Below are positions 47,465 through 59,500 of a DNA stretch of 64,000 nucleotides, in pieces (within the stretch, counting starts at the first letter, position 1; the number at the start of each line of letters is the position of its first letter). The notes under the pieces are model-generated. The model was given only the letters and a program-made list of their open reading frames with translations, did no database searches and was not told where the DNA came from. Source of the DNA: Saururus chinensis (Eukaryota; Streptophyta; Magnoliopsida; Piperales; Saururaceae); contig CP141146.1 of the NCBI GenBank assembly GCA_035235625.1, positions 20,268,501-20,332,500 of the forward strand. Direction: 5' to 3'. Both the position numbers and the translations under genes were made by a program.

Positions 47465-50400
47465 GAGACTTCTTCTTGTGCTCGCCTGTCTTTGTCTCAC
47501 TTGTCATCGCCTAAAGAATCTGCAACCAAGTAAACCCAACAACACCAACAACAACAATGGAACCTCCCCGCCTTTAGGAGAAGAGCTTCCAAAGGACAAA
47601 AGGTTTTATTAATATTTTTTGGATCGGGTCAACATCACCCGATGTTAGTTGCCTACGTACTCATCAGACAACATCTCCAATGTTTCCAACAAGATCGGAT
47701 CCAGATGTAGTTCTGCCTAGAAACTACTTTATCTTAAGAAGCTTAGCACCACACATGCAATGCTTAAGTATTTTCAACCTACATTTTAGTAAGTCTTTTA
47801 ATCATTCCACTTGTCTAATAACAAGCAATATCAAACAATGTTATTAATTATCTCACATCCCTTATTCGATAATTAATACTACAAAATCTATAACTCAGAG
47901 ATGACTCACCCCTCGAGAAATCTCAAAACAAAAGACTCCAACCTTGGAGTAGACTGCTTAACAGCAGCTTGATCCAAATCCCCAGGACTCTCAATAGCCT
48001 GCCACGAATTTAGAGAAAAGGATCCTAATTGTGCTCATGGATACAGATTGGCAAGAAACACAAGCCTTCCATGATGCTCATGTAACTCCGTTTTTCATAC
48101 GTACTAAATAGTCCTGGGAAGACCTGTGGGAGGCCCACGGTAAAGACCCTATGGTCAATACCCAAACCGTCGTGGCGATGAAGAAGCATATCACAATCTC
48201 TACCATTCCCCAACTCTGGGGAAAATGTCTTTTAAGACATTACCAATGAATCCATAGAAGCCTTGGGTCTTTCTGACCATTGACTCCCCCAAATATCTGA
48301 AACTTAGACTAGATTATTTTCATCCAGTCAAGTATTTGCCCAACCATTAGGTCCTTTTCACTTTGTGAATCGGCCCAACAAATAGCTCATCCACTGAGCT
48401 ATGACTCAGAGAACATCTCATAACCACCCTCGGTTCATTAACCAAGGTAAAATTCTATGTCAGGGCCCCATTCTCTCTATGAACTGGTCCCAAACCCTAT
48501 TGAGAGTATTTTAGTCTTTATCTTGATTAGTTGTTCTCCCCCCAATCCAATGGCAACCCATGTCTCTTGATTAAACTTCATTAATCTTAAGTTACCGATA
48601 TAAATTAAAGTATAAAAAATAAAAGTATGCATCAGTATAATCAACATAAATAACATGCATTCACACCAGTGCATAAATAATAAATAAAGGCACGTTGCAC
48701 TCATTTGGAGGGCTAGGGCTCAGCGAGTTCAAGCTCAAAAATGTAAACAACTCTAACGCATTACGCAAGTTACATGCATAATGCTCTAGTTGATCGATGT
48801 ATTGGGTTGTAGACACTTGTAATTCACCGCTTTAAACCCTGAGAATTTAGGGTTATTCCCCTTGTTTCCTTTGACAGTGTGACCTGACAGGGTCTTCGTG
48901 TTACTTACTGGTCACACCCCTTCCATTTAAATCTATTTAATATCATTATAGCATACCCTAACGCTTGGTAGCTAGGTTATCCGTTTCAGTAGAAACAAAA
49001 CACATTGCCCCTAAGGGCATTAGGGTAATTTTACTATCTAGGGTATGGTACCATCCCTTGGGTCATTCTAGTCATTTCACTTACCCTCTATTGATTGTAA
49101 GTCATTGACCTCTCACAAGGCTCCACTCTCAAATTGACTCATGCTTCCACTCACACGTACACGAGCAGTCCTCTCGAAGGGGTATTTTTGTCATTTGTTT
49201 TATAGACTTATTACCATATAATGGGTCCAAAATTGAACTCAAGGGTACTACTTGACTTTATGGACCCTGTGTAATTTTTCTGGCATGTGACGGGGTTGTG
49301 AACCCCTTCAACCGACCCAGGTTGACTTAACGGTTTACGATTAACCCTAGGGACAAGATAGTCATTTACCCACTCACTGGGATATTTTCTCACTATGCGG
49401 CTTGGTCTATATTTAGAGTACACATTAAGATTTTACTGGAAATTTTCCCAATTTTTATATAAACTCATAGGCCCTTGAACTGGAGCCCCGAAGTCTGGTA
49501 CGTGGTTTACACACGACAATTTAATTATAAGGGATAAAAGGGTCATTTTGTAGTCTCTAAGATTTTTCCCTTAGATGAAACTTGGTCAAAGCACTCAAAC
49601 TCTTCTTAAGGTCTACTTTTGATTTTTCTAAATTTGTTTGGATGATTATACCCCCTGAACCGGACCCAGTTCGTTTCCCTTTTTTTTTAACCAGACTGTG
49701 AATTAAATTCCTGGTCGAGTAGTCGTCTTCCTTGCGGAGACGATTGTGGCTCTGGGTTTGGTTTAATTGGAAGAGCGGTGGTGCTTGGTCCCTGACAAAG
49801 CTCTGCCTTGGCCTTTTCAAGCCAAGATCTCACCGCTGGCGGCCAGTATGGCCTCCAGCGGTGATTGGGTGGCTGCGGTGGCAGAGCCCACCCTACTTCC
49901 AGTGAAGGGCATGGCAGAGCACTGTATGTCATTTATGGCTAACAGCATAGCACCCTTTCCATCGCCAGAAAGAGCGTTCTAGCCTTCCACCGGCCTCGCA
50001 ATGGTGCTCCTCCCACCTCCGGTGACTGCAGCAGTATTCCCTCAAAATTCGGCACCCCACACAAATGGTGCTTCTCCATCGAAAAAGAAAACAAAGCCGC
50101 GGGTGCAAACCCGCGGCTTTCTGCTGGTGGCCATCGCCGCACCCACGGCTTTTTGCTGGTGGTCACTGGCAGTGATGGCCTTAACTAGAGGGGTTGTCCC
50201 CTCTCCATAACAGTCTTGAACTCTGTCCAAAAATAACCCACTATGGCCCTGCTAAGGCCGCAGTTCGCCGGAGCACTGAAGACGGGTGAGAGCGATGATA
50301 AAATCTCCCTCCCCACAGCCGAACGAGATGATGAGCGCCCCTATCCGCGACCAGAAATAGTAACTAGAGTTGGCCAATCAATGGAGGCAAGCCGATGGCC

Positions 50401-51040
50401 GTGCACCCATCTTCTCCGTCGACCCTCCTTTTCACAGGTTGTGTTTACCCCGGCGTATTTATAGTAACAAAAACACACTAACTTACAAAGGAATTATATT
50501 GAATCACTAATCTTACCTCCTCGGAGTTTAACCTTCATGCATCTCCTCGTCAGCTCCACTGTCAGCCATACACGGGTCGACACTCTTCATCTTTCCTGGC
50601 GGCTTCTCCTTTTTTGTCCCCCTCAAAACTCCCTAATTATCTCTTTTTATAATCATAAGGATTAAGAACCCAATCCACCTCAGCGTTGGCCAAAACCCCC
50701 TACTTAAGTCACCTAATTGGGCCCATAAGATATAGTTTCGGAATACTAATTGATCGGGCCCGTATAGTGACTTAAACGGATAATTCGCACGTCTAATTCG
50801 GGTAAATAGGTCAAGCACGTTATATATAACTTCAAATGGTCGTATCTCCCTCATCCGAACTCCGATTTGCGCATTCTTGGTGGTGTTTCAAAGCTCTTTC
50901 CATCTACTTTTCATCCAAAAAAGTATCAGCCACTAATTATAAACATTAAATAAGTTATTTCCACAAGAAAGTCAAAGGGTCTAACACCCTAATTTCTAAG
51001 TGGTCGATTTTGAAAATTTAGAAAATTCTCGGACATTACA
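47465..51040 (-). mobile_element. Family-L LTR, minus arm of an inverted pair (3' truncated)
   Basis: Read on the minus strand it starts TGTAATGTCCGAGAATTTTC at 51040 and runs to the 'gacaggcgagcacaagaag' segment near 47470. It lacks about the last 300 bp of the LTR including the terminal CATGACA. It carries its own GC-rich variable region (about 49700-50450), different in detail from the plus arm. The flank after 51040 does not match the pentamer before 44571, so no target duplication spans the pair. Confidence 0.85.
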
Positions 51041-52685
51041 ACAGCCACCGGTAGGGGGATAGGAGGTAGCTTGTTCAACAATAAAAGTGGGGATGGAATT
51101 CCTTCAAATCAGCTATAGAGCACGCACATGTGAGTGCTCTCACAACAGCCTAGCATGCCATGAAAACTCATGAATTTTCATAGCACATTGGGGTGTTTTG
51201 AAAGTGCTCACCCCTACGGAAGAGTTTTTCATGCTCTCCTTTGACAATGAGCTCAGTGTGAGCTACGTATGAGAATTGTTGATATTTTAAATCGATGACA
51301 CATGCGCTAGCACATATTAGTGTAAGTGATATTAACGCTAACATATATTAACACATGCGTCATCAATCTCGTAAGTGAACGACTCTCATTTGTAACTTAT
51401 GCTGGACTAATTATTAGGAACATAAAAAACTCTTCCCACCTCCCCACCAGATCCAAAGCCGGATGAAATTTGCGAGGGACATATGGAACTTTTCAGAGTA
51501 ACATATACAGCTGCTTGCTGGAGTCAGCTGTAAAGATCAAATTAGCATTTCGATTTCGATGACAAAGCCTTCCATATGTGGCAGTTGAAAGTTTAGACGC
51601 CGACCCTATCTTCTTAGCCAATAACATGTCGTGAAAACTAATGGTGTTCTTCATTGCAGAAGACTGCCAGTCCAATAATGGAAGTGGCATTATTACTGTA
51701 ATGCTACCCGCACCGCACTGTGCATTTGAATTTCAATTTATCTTACCCACCGACCAAGTGCTGGTCCCCATATCACAGTCAAATACGGTAGTCCTTTTCA
51801 ACTATAAAGATCTACAACGTCACACTTCCTACTTTAGCACCACACATTATTTAATTAAGCTTACATGGCCTTAATCTTTGACACTTGGACTTTTCACATA
51901 AAAGCACCAAAGATAACCAATCTCATTAATATGAGCGGGTCGCGGGCTCTTATTAACTTTTTCTTCTTAAAAGAATCATGTTTATATGAATTTAGGCTCA
52001 CAAAAACTGAGACATCACATGCCATCAAGTTTTAATCCGACGGTACATATTAAGCAGCAAGTAGGCGTGTAATCTACCCGCTTGCCCCCTTTCTTAATAC
52101 ACACCTTCAAATCAAGATTTGATAACTTGCAATGCCTGAGCTCAGGTTCATGTTAACTTTTCTCGTGTACAATCAATAAGAACGCCATCTTAAGTCGTAA
52201 ATTCATCGAACTTCCCCTACAAGTCAAAAGTAATCTTAGATTTCCACAATTATGTTTTATCTTCCATCAATTTCAAAAGCAAACATCACATACCAAAACA
52301 AGTAAAGTCATCAACATTTGACCTTTGGATTATAAATTAAATGTGAAGCGCGCTTGTTTGGATGAGCCCGGGGTCATGCACACCACATCAGCATGAGCTT
52401 GACATCATCAGCAGTCAAATTATAATCCAACAGCGGATTCAGGGGGCAAATTATTTTTTTTGCACCCTCCGCCATTGGATCAAGCACTGCCATCAAGATC
52501 TTGATCTGATTGCTTATGAGGCTCACAACTTTTTCAAATATGAATTTAGACAAATTTCAATAACTCTAAGAGTCTGACGCCTCATGACATAGATTACTCA
52601 AGAAGAAGAATCTATGAGCTAAATAAAAGAAAAAAAGAAATTCCTAGTTCACAGTAATTTAAACACACTGCCTATTTCTGTTTAT
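51041..52685. other. Intergenic sequence between the LTR pair and the GATA gene
   Basis: No gene is certain. A 65-codon minus-strand open frame (51493-51690) has balanced, non-repetitive composition, but I recognise no family and see no clear promoter or splice context. 51130-51370 holds 'agtgctc...gagctcagtgtgagct' motifs that may be a small element remnant. Confidence 0.35.
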
Positions 52686-53987
52686 TTACATCGCCGTCAT
52701 CCTCATCTCCATGACCTTCTTATGAGAATTAGAATGCTTGTAGCTCACAAACGTGGGGCTCTTTGCAGGCCTATACTCCGGCAGCAGCCGGCCAGACTTG
52801 AACCTCACCCCACAAGCATTGCACAGTGTCTTGGGTCCTAGTGGGCCGGCTCGCCACTGTGGAGTCCGGTGAGACAGGCAATGTGTGCACCTTCTCACAG
52901 TGGAGTCCACCTTCTCCCCTCCGGCATCAACTTCTCCGGCTCTGTCTTCACTCTTTTCCAAGGGAACCAGGAGCTCACTGTCTGCAAGCCAGTGGGACTG
53001 GTGCAGGAGAAGAGGTAAGTCTGGAGTCAAGTGCGGAGTTTCGACAGGCATATGACTTTCTGATTCGCTGTCAACAATGGGGCTGGTTATGGTGGGGGTT
53101 CTCTTCCTCTTGGCACTGACCTTTGGGAAAGCTAATTGCTTTGTGAGGGAGGTGAGCTGGGTTTGTGAGGGTGGTGACTTTTGGGGACTTGGTTTCAAGG
53201 ATTGGGGGGTCTGGGTTGGGGCTGGGATTGGGATTGGAATGACATTGCCAGACAAACAGTCCTCCAAGAAAACAGAGAGCCATTCCAGCCCACCATCATT
53301 TTCCTGCATCAAAAATCACAATCATATATATGTTTTTCCCACACAAAAAAATGTAGAACTTAAATCATAAAAATGAAGCCTTCCTCCTCAAATTCTTCTT
53401 TTTGATGAATAACTCCTACAAATCAACTAATGATCACAATAAGAACATGCGTTGAATATAACAAAGAAAAAAGAGAGACAGAATATGACAGCAAACACAA
53501 TAAGAATTAGAGACAGAGCCATGATAGCCCACAACTTTTTCAAGAACAGTCATGTTGCTTCATAATGTTAAGAGGATCCCATTTCAAAAAGTTGATCTTT
53601 CTAACATTGCATGCAAGGCACATAAAAAAAACTACGCCATGACAGTTTTAAGGCATATATCAAAATCATCAAACGTAATATGACTTGAGAAATGGTATTT
53701 TCAAGGTAAAGAGTAAAAAACATGACTCTCGACAATCTGAAAGGAAATGTGTAGAAGAGAATGAGATGAAATGCAAGCAAAGAAACAGAAAACCAGAGGA
53801 AACAGAGATGCCCGGCTGAAAAACAAAAGAAAACCAACTAACCCATGTAATCCCTGAGCCTCCTCACCTTGATATCCCCCGGTAGGAACTCGTCCAGCTG
53901 GGAAGCCGCCATGAACCCACCTTGCTCAGGAGGAAGGTTGCCCGTCGGCAGGCCGCCGGATACTGACACATTCCGGCAGGAATCCAT
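52686..53987 (-). CDS. GATA-type zinc-finger transcription factor, subfamily I (two exons)
   Basis: Exon 1 (53868-53987, 40 codons) and exon 2 (52686-53303) join in phase 0 across a 564-bp GT-AG intron, giving 245 residues. The class IV zinc finger is C-X2-C-X18-C-X2-C (C179, C182, C201, C204) with the conserved TPQWR and [10 protein letters not shown] core. It is followed by the basic [15 protein letters not shown] region and the [20 protein letters not shown] tail, typical of plant subfamily I (GATA1-14-like) factors. An acidic N-terminal segment (DEFLPGDIK...[11 protein letters not shown]) matches the conserved N-terminal motif of the subfamily, and KRKR near residues 105-108 is a likely nuclear signal. 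Family knowledge: such factors bind WGATAR sites in the nucleus and act in light, nitrogen and growth control; the target genes here are unknown. The two-exon layout with the finger in the last exon is typical. No defects seen. Confidence 0.95.
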
Positions 53988-54275
53988 GACTGAATCGTCG
54001 GAAAACGCAACTCAAACTGCAGATTGAGGGGGAGAAGAAGAACAAGGAAAGGGAAAAGAGGAGTAGCCGCAAGTCCGCAACCACTCACCCTTTTCTTAAC
54101 GTCGCTGACAACCCCAACTTTATGTTGGCTTCTCTGTTTCTGTCGGCAGTCTCTAATCCCTCAGTTTGATGCTGTACTGTTTTCGGACCTCTGATTTTGT
54201 TCTCTTTCGAACTTCCGACCCCGCCTACACGGATGACCCGGGTCCGTTTAGATTATCATGATCTTCAACTTTGCT

Positions 54276-54281
54276 CACGTG
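54276..54281 (-). promoter_or_regulatory. G-box (CACGTG) upstream of the GATA gene
   Basis: A palindromic CACGTG core (within CTCACGTGAG) lies about 290 bp upstream of the GATA start codon. G-boxes bind bZIP/bHLH factors and are common in light- or ABA-responsive plant promoters. Function here is inferred from position only. Confidence 0.4.
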
Positions 54282-54289
54282 AGCCCAGC

Positions 54290-56503
54290 TAAAAAAACGT
54301 CCGGAGATCCGAAATTTTTTTAAAATTAATTTTTAAAATTTATCAAATATGAAATATGGTTAGTAATAAAAAAAACTTAGAATAAATTCAGATGTTGCAT
54401 TAAATTTAATTTTAAATTAATATAATTCTTTTTCCTGAATTTAGATATGCATATTTATGGTACTATTATTTCTTAAATTTGAATTCTATCAAACAAGATC
54501 TTATAAGAGTAGGTAATTTTAAATTTTTTAAGAGGGCCCTACTTATAAAGTATATTTTTTTTAAGTTCAAATCAATACACGAGGTAACCGTTGAAAAATA
54601 AAAGAATTTATAATTTTTAAAATAAGGCTAAGAGTCGGAATGAGGTGATTTGGTGATTTCATACTAATTTAAGTTTGAAACGGCTTAGAATAAACTTTCG
54701 GGTAAATTTTTTTAATTTTACCTATTCTTTATACACAAATATAATTTCAATAATTTGAGTCATAATTGAAGTAAAATTAATATAATCTTACGAAAATTTC
54801 ATACACAAACAACTCCTTAAGATTAATAACTAATATACTTTAGCATCTTTCACAGTACATAAGTACGTATTATTGATCTCATGGGTAAACAACCAATAAA
54901 CATTTCTTACATGTAAGTGAAGAATATTAAAAATTCTTCCCCGTAAAAATTTTAAATTCTAATAGAAGAAACATGATTTTGGAAAATGATGCAGCATATG
55001 CGGACCCAGGTGCCCATCATAATCGGGTCGTTTTGGGGCCCGCTTTTGTGCAGCATTAAAGCCTCTATTGTCTCCATGCTCCGGTGAGGGCCCAAACCCT
55101 AACCGCACCAGCTGTGTCTGCCTCAATTTCCACAGCAGCAAAAGACGCCTCATCAAACTTCGAAAGCGGGGGGCTTCGTTTGCAAAAGATTGGAAGCGGG
55201 GACCCCGCTAACCTGCGCGCACATGGGCGTACTGCTTAGCGTTCACCACATACGAAAACGACTCTGCAGTATGATCAACTCATGTGTGGAGTGAGTACGG
55301 AGAAGGTGAACCCGACATCTCACGCTGCAAGGAAGGACGAAAGGGATTCACCAAATTCCCAATCTTGTCATTTTTAGGCGTTTACTTGTGATGCGTTTTG
55401 TTGTTTTTTTTTTTGGGAAAATTACACCAAGACTCCCTTGCCTTTGCTGAAAGTACGTTTATACTACTACCTCACACTAAAACAACTATACTTTTTTACC
55501 CCTTGATGTTAACAATGTAGTAGTATATTTACATTTGAGTAAAAAAAAATGCATGTGTTTAAATTGTCTCAATTTTTACTGCCCAAGTGCAACCCACCTC
55601 CCTTGGCCTAAGCTGTTCTATCACCTTGACACCGAGGGAAGAGCAGGAACTCCGCTCCGCTTTTACTAACAGGGAGGCCTTGTCCAATGTACAACTAGGA
55701 CTCAAGCAGGGGAGGCAACTTTTACGAAATACACTTGAAGTACATTAGTTTTCTATAAATAATTGTTAAGAGATTTGTGACGAAAATGCCTCTACCTTCA
55801 GCTTTCTACCTTTGGCATTGTTTACTCCACATTTTCCAACCATTGTGGTGGTTGGCAAAGACAATCAATAATTCAATGTGGTGCAGAAACTATTGAACAA
55901 CATTCAAGGGCAATTGATCATTCAATCAAAGACAATTGATCTATGACAAACAAGATAACATTCTTTAGCGAATTCTCATCCACCTTTCTCCTACACTCCC
56001 CTCGTATAACAATTCCCATCATTCCCAAATGTATGTGTGATGTGTGTGTGTAATTTTTTTTTACCTTTTAAACACCTTTTGAGCTTTCAATTCTACTTTA
56101 TCTTCACCATGTAATCTTTAGCAACAATTGGATATTATTTTTAACTCAAATTATACATCACTTAACATTGTTCTGATTTGAATTAAGTCAAGACATTGCA
56201 ATGACTCAATATGTACTTACATTTGGTTCCTTATTCAAATCATCTTCTCTTTTGTCTCACTCAATTCCCTTGACTCCTTAAGCCATTATCATAAGCTAGA
56301 CATCACTAACACATATCAAAACAATTCCAATTTATTCAACTAACAAAAGTCATGATGTGACATCCATATTTTTTGAAAGGAATTTCTGAACCTTTTAAAT
56401 GATAAAAGCATGGAATAAATAACTTAACAAAACATTAATGAGGATAAGCAAGAGGATAGGGAAATTATTATGTATTTTGAAAGTTAGAATTTTGTGGGTG
56501 AAC
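54290..56503. other. Intergenic sequence, no confirmed gene
   Basis: 54300-54950 is AT-rich. A 65-codon minus frame (54959-55156) sits in a GC-richer island (to about 55350) and is not recognisable. From about 55410 the 'gggaaaattacaccaagactccc' region looks like a dispersed repeat edge. The rest is AT-rich. Confidence 0.4.
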
Positions 56504-59500
56504 TGTAACGTCCAGGAATTTTTTAAATTCCCAAAGTTGACCAGGGGAAATTAGGGTGTTGGACCCCTTGAGCTCCTCGTTAGAATAACTTATTCAATGT
56601 TTAGAATTGGTATCTGAAACCTATATAGATAGAAAGTATACAAAAAGATCTTTGAAACACCACCAAGAATGCGCAAATCGGAGTTCGGATGAGGAAAATA
56701 CGACCGTTCGAAATTGAACATATCGTGCAGGGCCCGTTTACTCGAATTGGACACGTGAATTGTCCGTTTAAGTTACTATACAGGCCCAAACAATTAGTAT
56801 TCTGAAATTGTGCTTTTGAGGCCCAATTTGGTTGTCAAATTGAGGAGGTTTTTGCCTAGATTTGACCCTGATCTCCATCTTTATAAAAGGGGTTGTTTAT
56901 GGCTATTAGAGGGGGGTTATCTTTGGACCGGAGGGGCCATCATTAGAATTTTCCGGTGAAACTCCGGCAGCGGTGGATAGACGACAACTCGGCCATTGAG
57001 GTAGGATTTCAAGTTAAGATTTATAAGGAATTTGTTAGTTATTTTATTGATAATAATATTAATAATATTTTCTGCAAATACTGTTCACATAATTATGTTT
57101 TGTTATGTCACCAGAATCGGTGTAGGGGGGGGGGGGGGGTGGGCACTGGCCTTCACTGTGGCAGCCGTGGCCCTGGCTATGGTAGCCTTCGCGGCAGCAG
57201 TTTCGACTGCCACTGCAGGCTGCCGGGTAGTCGCATAAAAAAAAGAGAGATAATAGATCGGCCACCGGAGGAGGGCGGCGCAGCCGCTGCCAGAAGAGGG
57301 ACCAGGTTCCCGGAATCATCGGCCATGGTGGCCTGCCGCCGCAGTACCCCGATGTGTTGCATAGTAGATAGGGAAAAGAGGCGTCTTCGGCCCCAGCCGG
57401 CCACTGGGCGGAGGCGGGGGGTAGACCCTTTGTGAAGCCCAGCCCGCCGCCTAGCCGTGGTGGCCAAGGGCGGCACTGTAACAACCGGGAATTTTCTAAA
57501 TTCCCGAAAGTCGACCACAGGAAATTAGGGTATTGGACCCCTTGATCTTCTTGTTATAATAACTTAATCAATGCTTAGAATTTGTATCTGAAACCTAGAT
57601 GGTTGGAAATTAGACAGAAATATTTTCGAAATGCCTCCAAGAACGCGCAAATCAGAGTTCGAATGAGGGAGATACCACTATTCAAAGTTTATTATAATGC
57701 GCTAGACCCGTTTACCCAAATTGAACATGCGAATTGTTCATTTCAGTTGCAATATGGGCCCCATCAATTAGTATTCCGAAATTGTGTTTTTGGGACTAAA
57801 TTTGGTTGCCGAATTGGGGAGATTTTGGCCCAACTCCTTAGGGGATTAGGCACCCTAATTCCATGCATATAAAAAGACTAATTAGGGTTAATGGAGGGGG
57901 GGCTTGGACTATTAAGACAAGGAGGAGCCATCAAGGGAATTTTCTTGCGACTTCGGTGAGGCTCCGGCAGCGGTGGATCGACGACAAACTGGTGATGAAG
58001 GTAGGATCATTACTGTTATCTTCAAGTATATTAACAAAGGTTTTATTAAATAAATCTGTATATAGTTTAATTTTTGCATGAATAGTAATTGGAGAAATTG
58101 CAGAAATTACTATTGTTTTTTTTCTCTGGCCAGACGGGTTGCTAATCAGCCGCCAGCCGGCAGACCGGTTTCCTTTGCCGGCTAGAAACTCTCGCTGCCG
58201 GGCAAGTACGTTGGGGCGAACCGCCGGCGGCAGGTTCCATCGCCTCCGTGAAGGTCAGGGTATAAAAAGAAAAAGAAAAAGAAAAGACAAAGGGCGGAGC
58301 TGCGCAGGCCCAGTCGTGCTCACCCTGGCTGTGCCTGCCCCGGCTGTGTCCTGCTGGGCTGCGTCGGCCCCGGATGTGGCGGCCTGGGCTGCTCCGGCCC
58401 TGGCCACTGTGGTGTCATCGGCGGCAGCGGCTTCTGCTGCCGCCTCATAGTTTTGAATAAGAAAATCATTTTGGCCGCCGTCCAGCCACCATGCGGCGGT
58501 GGGACTGATCCTATCGGTTCCGCAGTGCACTAGTGGTCCGGAATCCCTTAGGCCGACCCACCTCCGCCACAAGATGAGCGGCACCGCCAGAGGCTACTGG
58601 TCACGGGGAAGACGACCCATGAAACGGGTCGTCAGGCCCTGGACCGGGTCGGGTTGTCCAACCCAGTTCAGGTAAAATAAAAAAAGAAAAACAAAATCTA
58701 ACTAAACCCGGTCCGGTTCAGTAGGTTGTAGATGTAAATTAAATTTGAAAAAAATTACATATGGCCATGAGCGTATGCCGAGTACCTTGACCAAGTTTCA
58801 GCCTGGGGTAAAATCCCATTATCTATTAATTGACTATTTTACCCTTCTAACTGGGTGACAGTTCACTTACCTGACTTAGGGGTTCCGGTTCAGTAGCCTA
58901 TGAATTGATGTAAAAATTGAGAAAACTCTCAATGATATTTTAATGGATAACTTATTTGTAGGCCAAATATATTAGTGAAGAAAAATCTTAGTGAGTGGTT
59001 AATTGACCTTTTTGCCCTTAGGGTTTATAGTAAACCGTTAGTCAAAACCTAAGTCAGTTCAAGGGGTTCACGACCCTGTCACATGCCAAGAAAATTACAC
59101 AGAGTCCATGAAGTCTAGTAGTACTCTTAAGTTCAATTTTGGACCCATTGGATGTCATTAAGGCCTTAAACCAAATGATAGAAATACCCCTTGAGTGGAT
59201 TCGCCCACATTCGTGTGAATGGAAGCGCGAGTCAGTTTGAGAGTGGAGCCTCTTGAGAGGATTATGACTTAAAATAAATAAAAGAGTAATGTGATGACCA
59301 GAATTACCCAAGGGAGGGTAGCATACCCTAAGGGGTAGAATTACCCTAATGTCCTTAAGGGCAATATATTCTGTTTCTGTCGAAACTAATAACCTAACCA
59401 CTAAGCGTTAGGGTACGCTATAGTGATGTGGAATGACTTCAAAAGGAAGGAGTGTGACTAGTAAGAGACACGAAGACCTTGACAAGTCACAATGTCACTG

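Noticed and set aside
44910..51040. Complete retrotransposon with LTRs in inverted orientation, or a foldback transposon
   Set aside because: LTRs of an intact element are direct repeats. No internal coding region and no target duplication around the pair were seen, so a foldback element is not supported either.
52826..53370. Plus-strand frames opposite the GATA exon
   Set aside because: They are antisense shadows of the confirmed GATA coding exon.
56956..57518. Frames of 113-159 codons on both strands
   Set aside because: Same GC-rich LTR island; open on both strands because of composition, with no recognisable domain.
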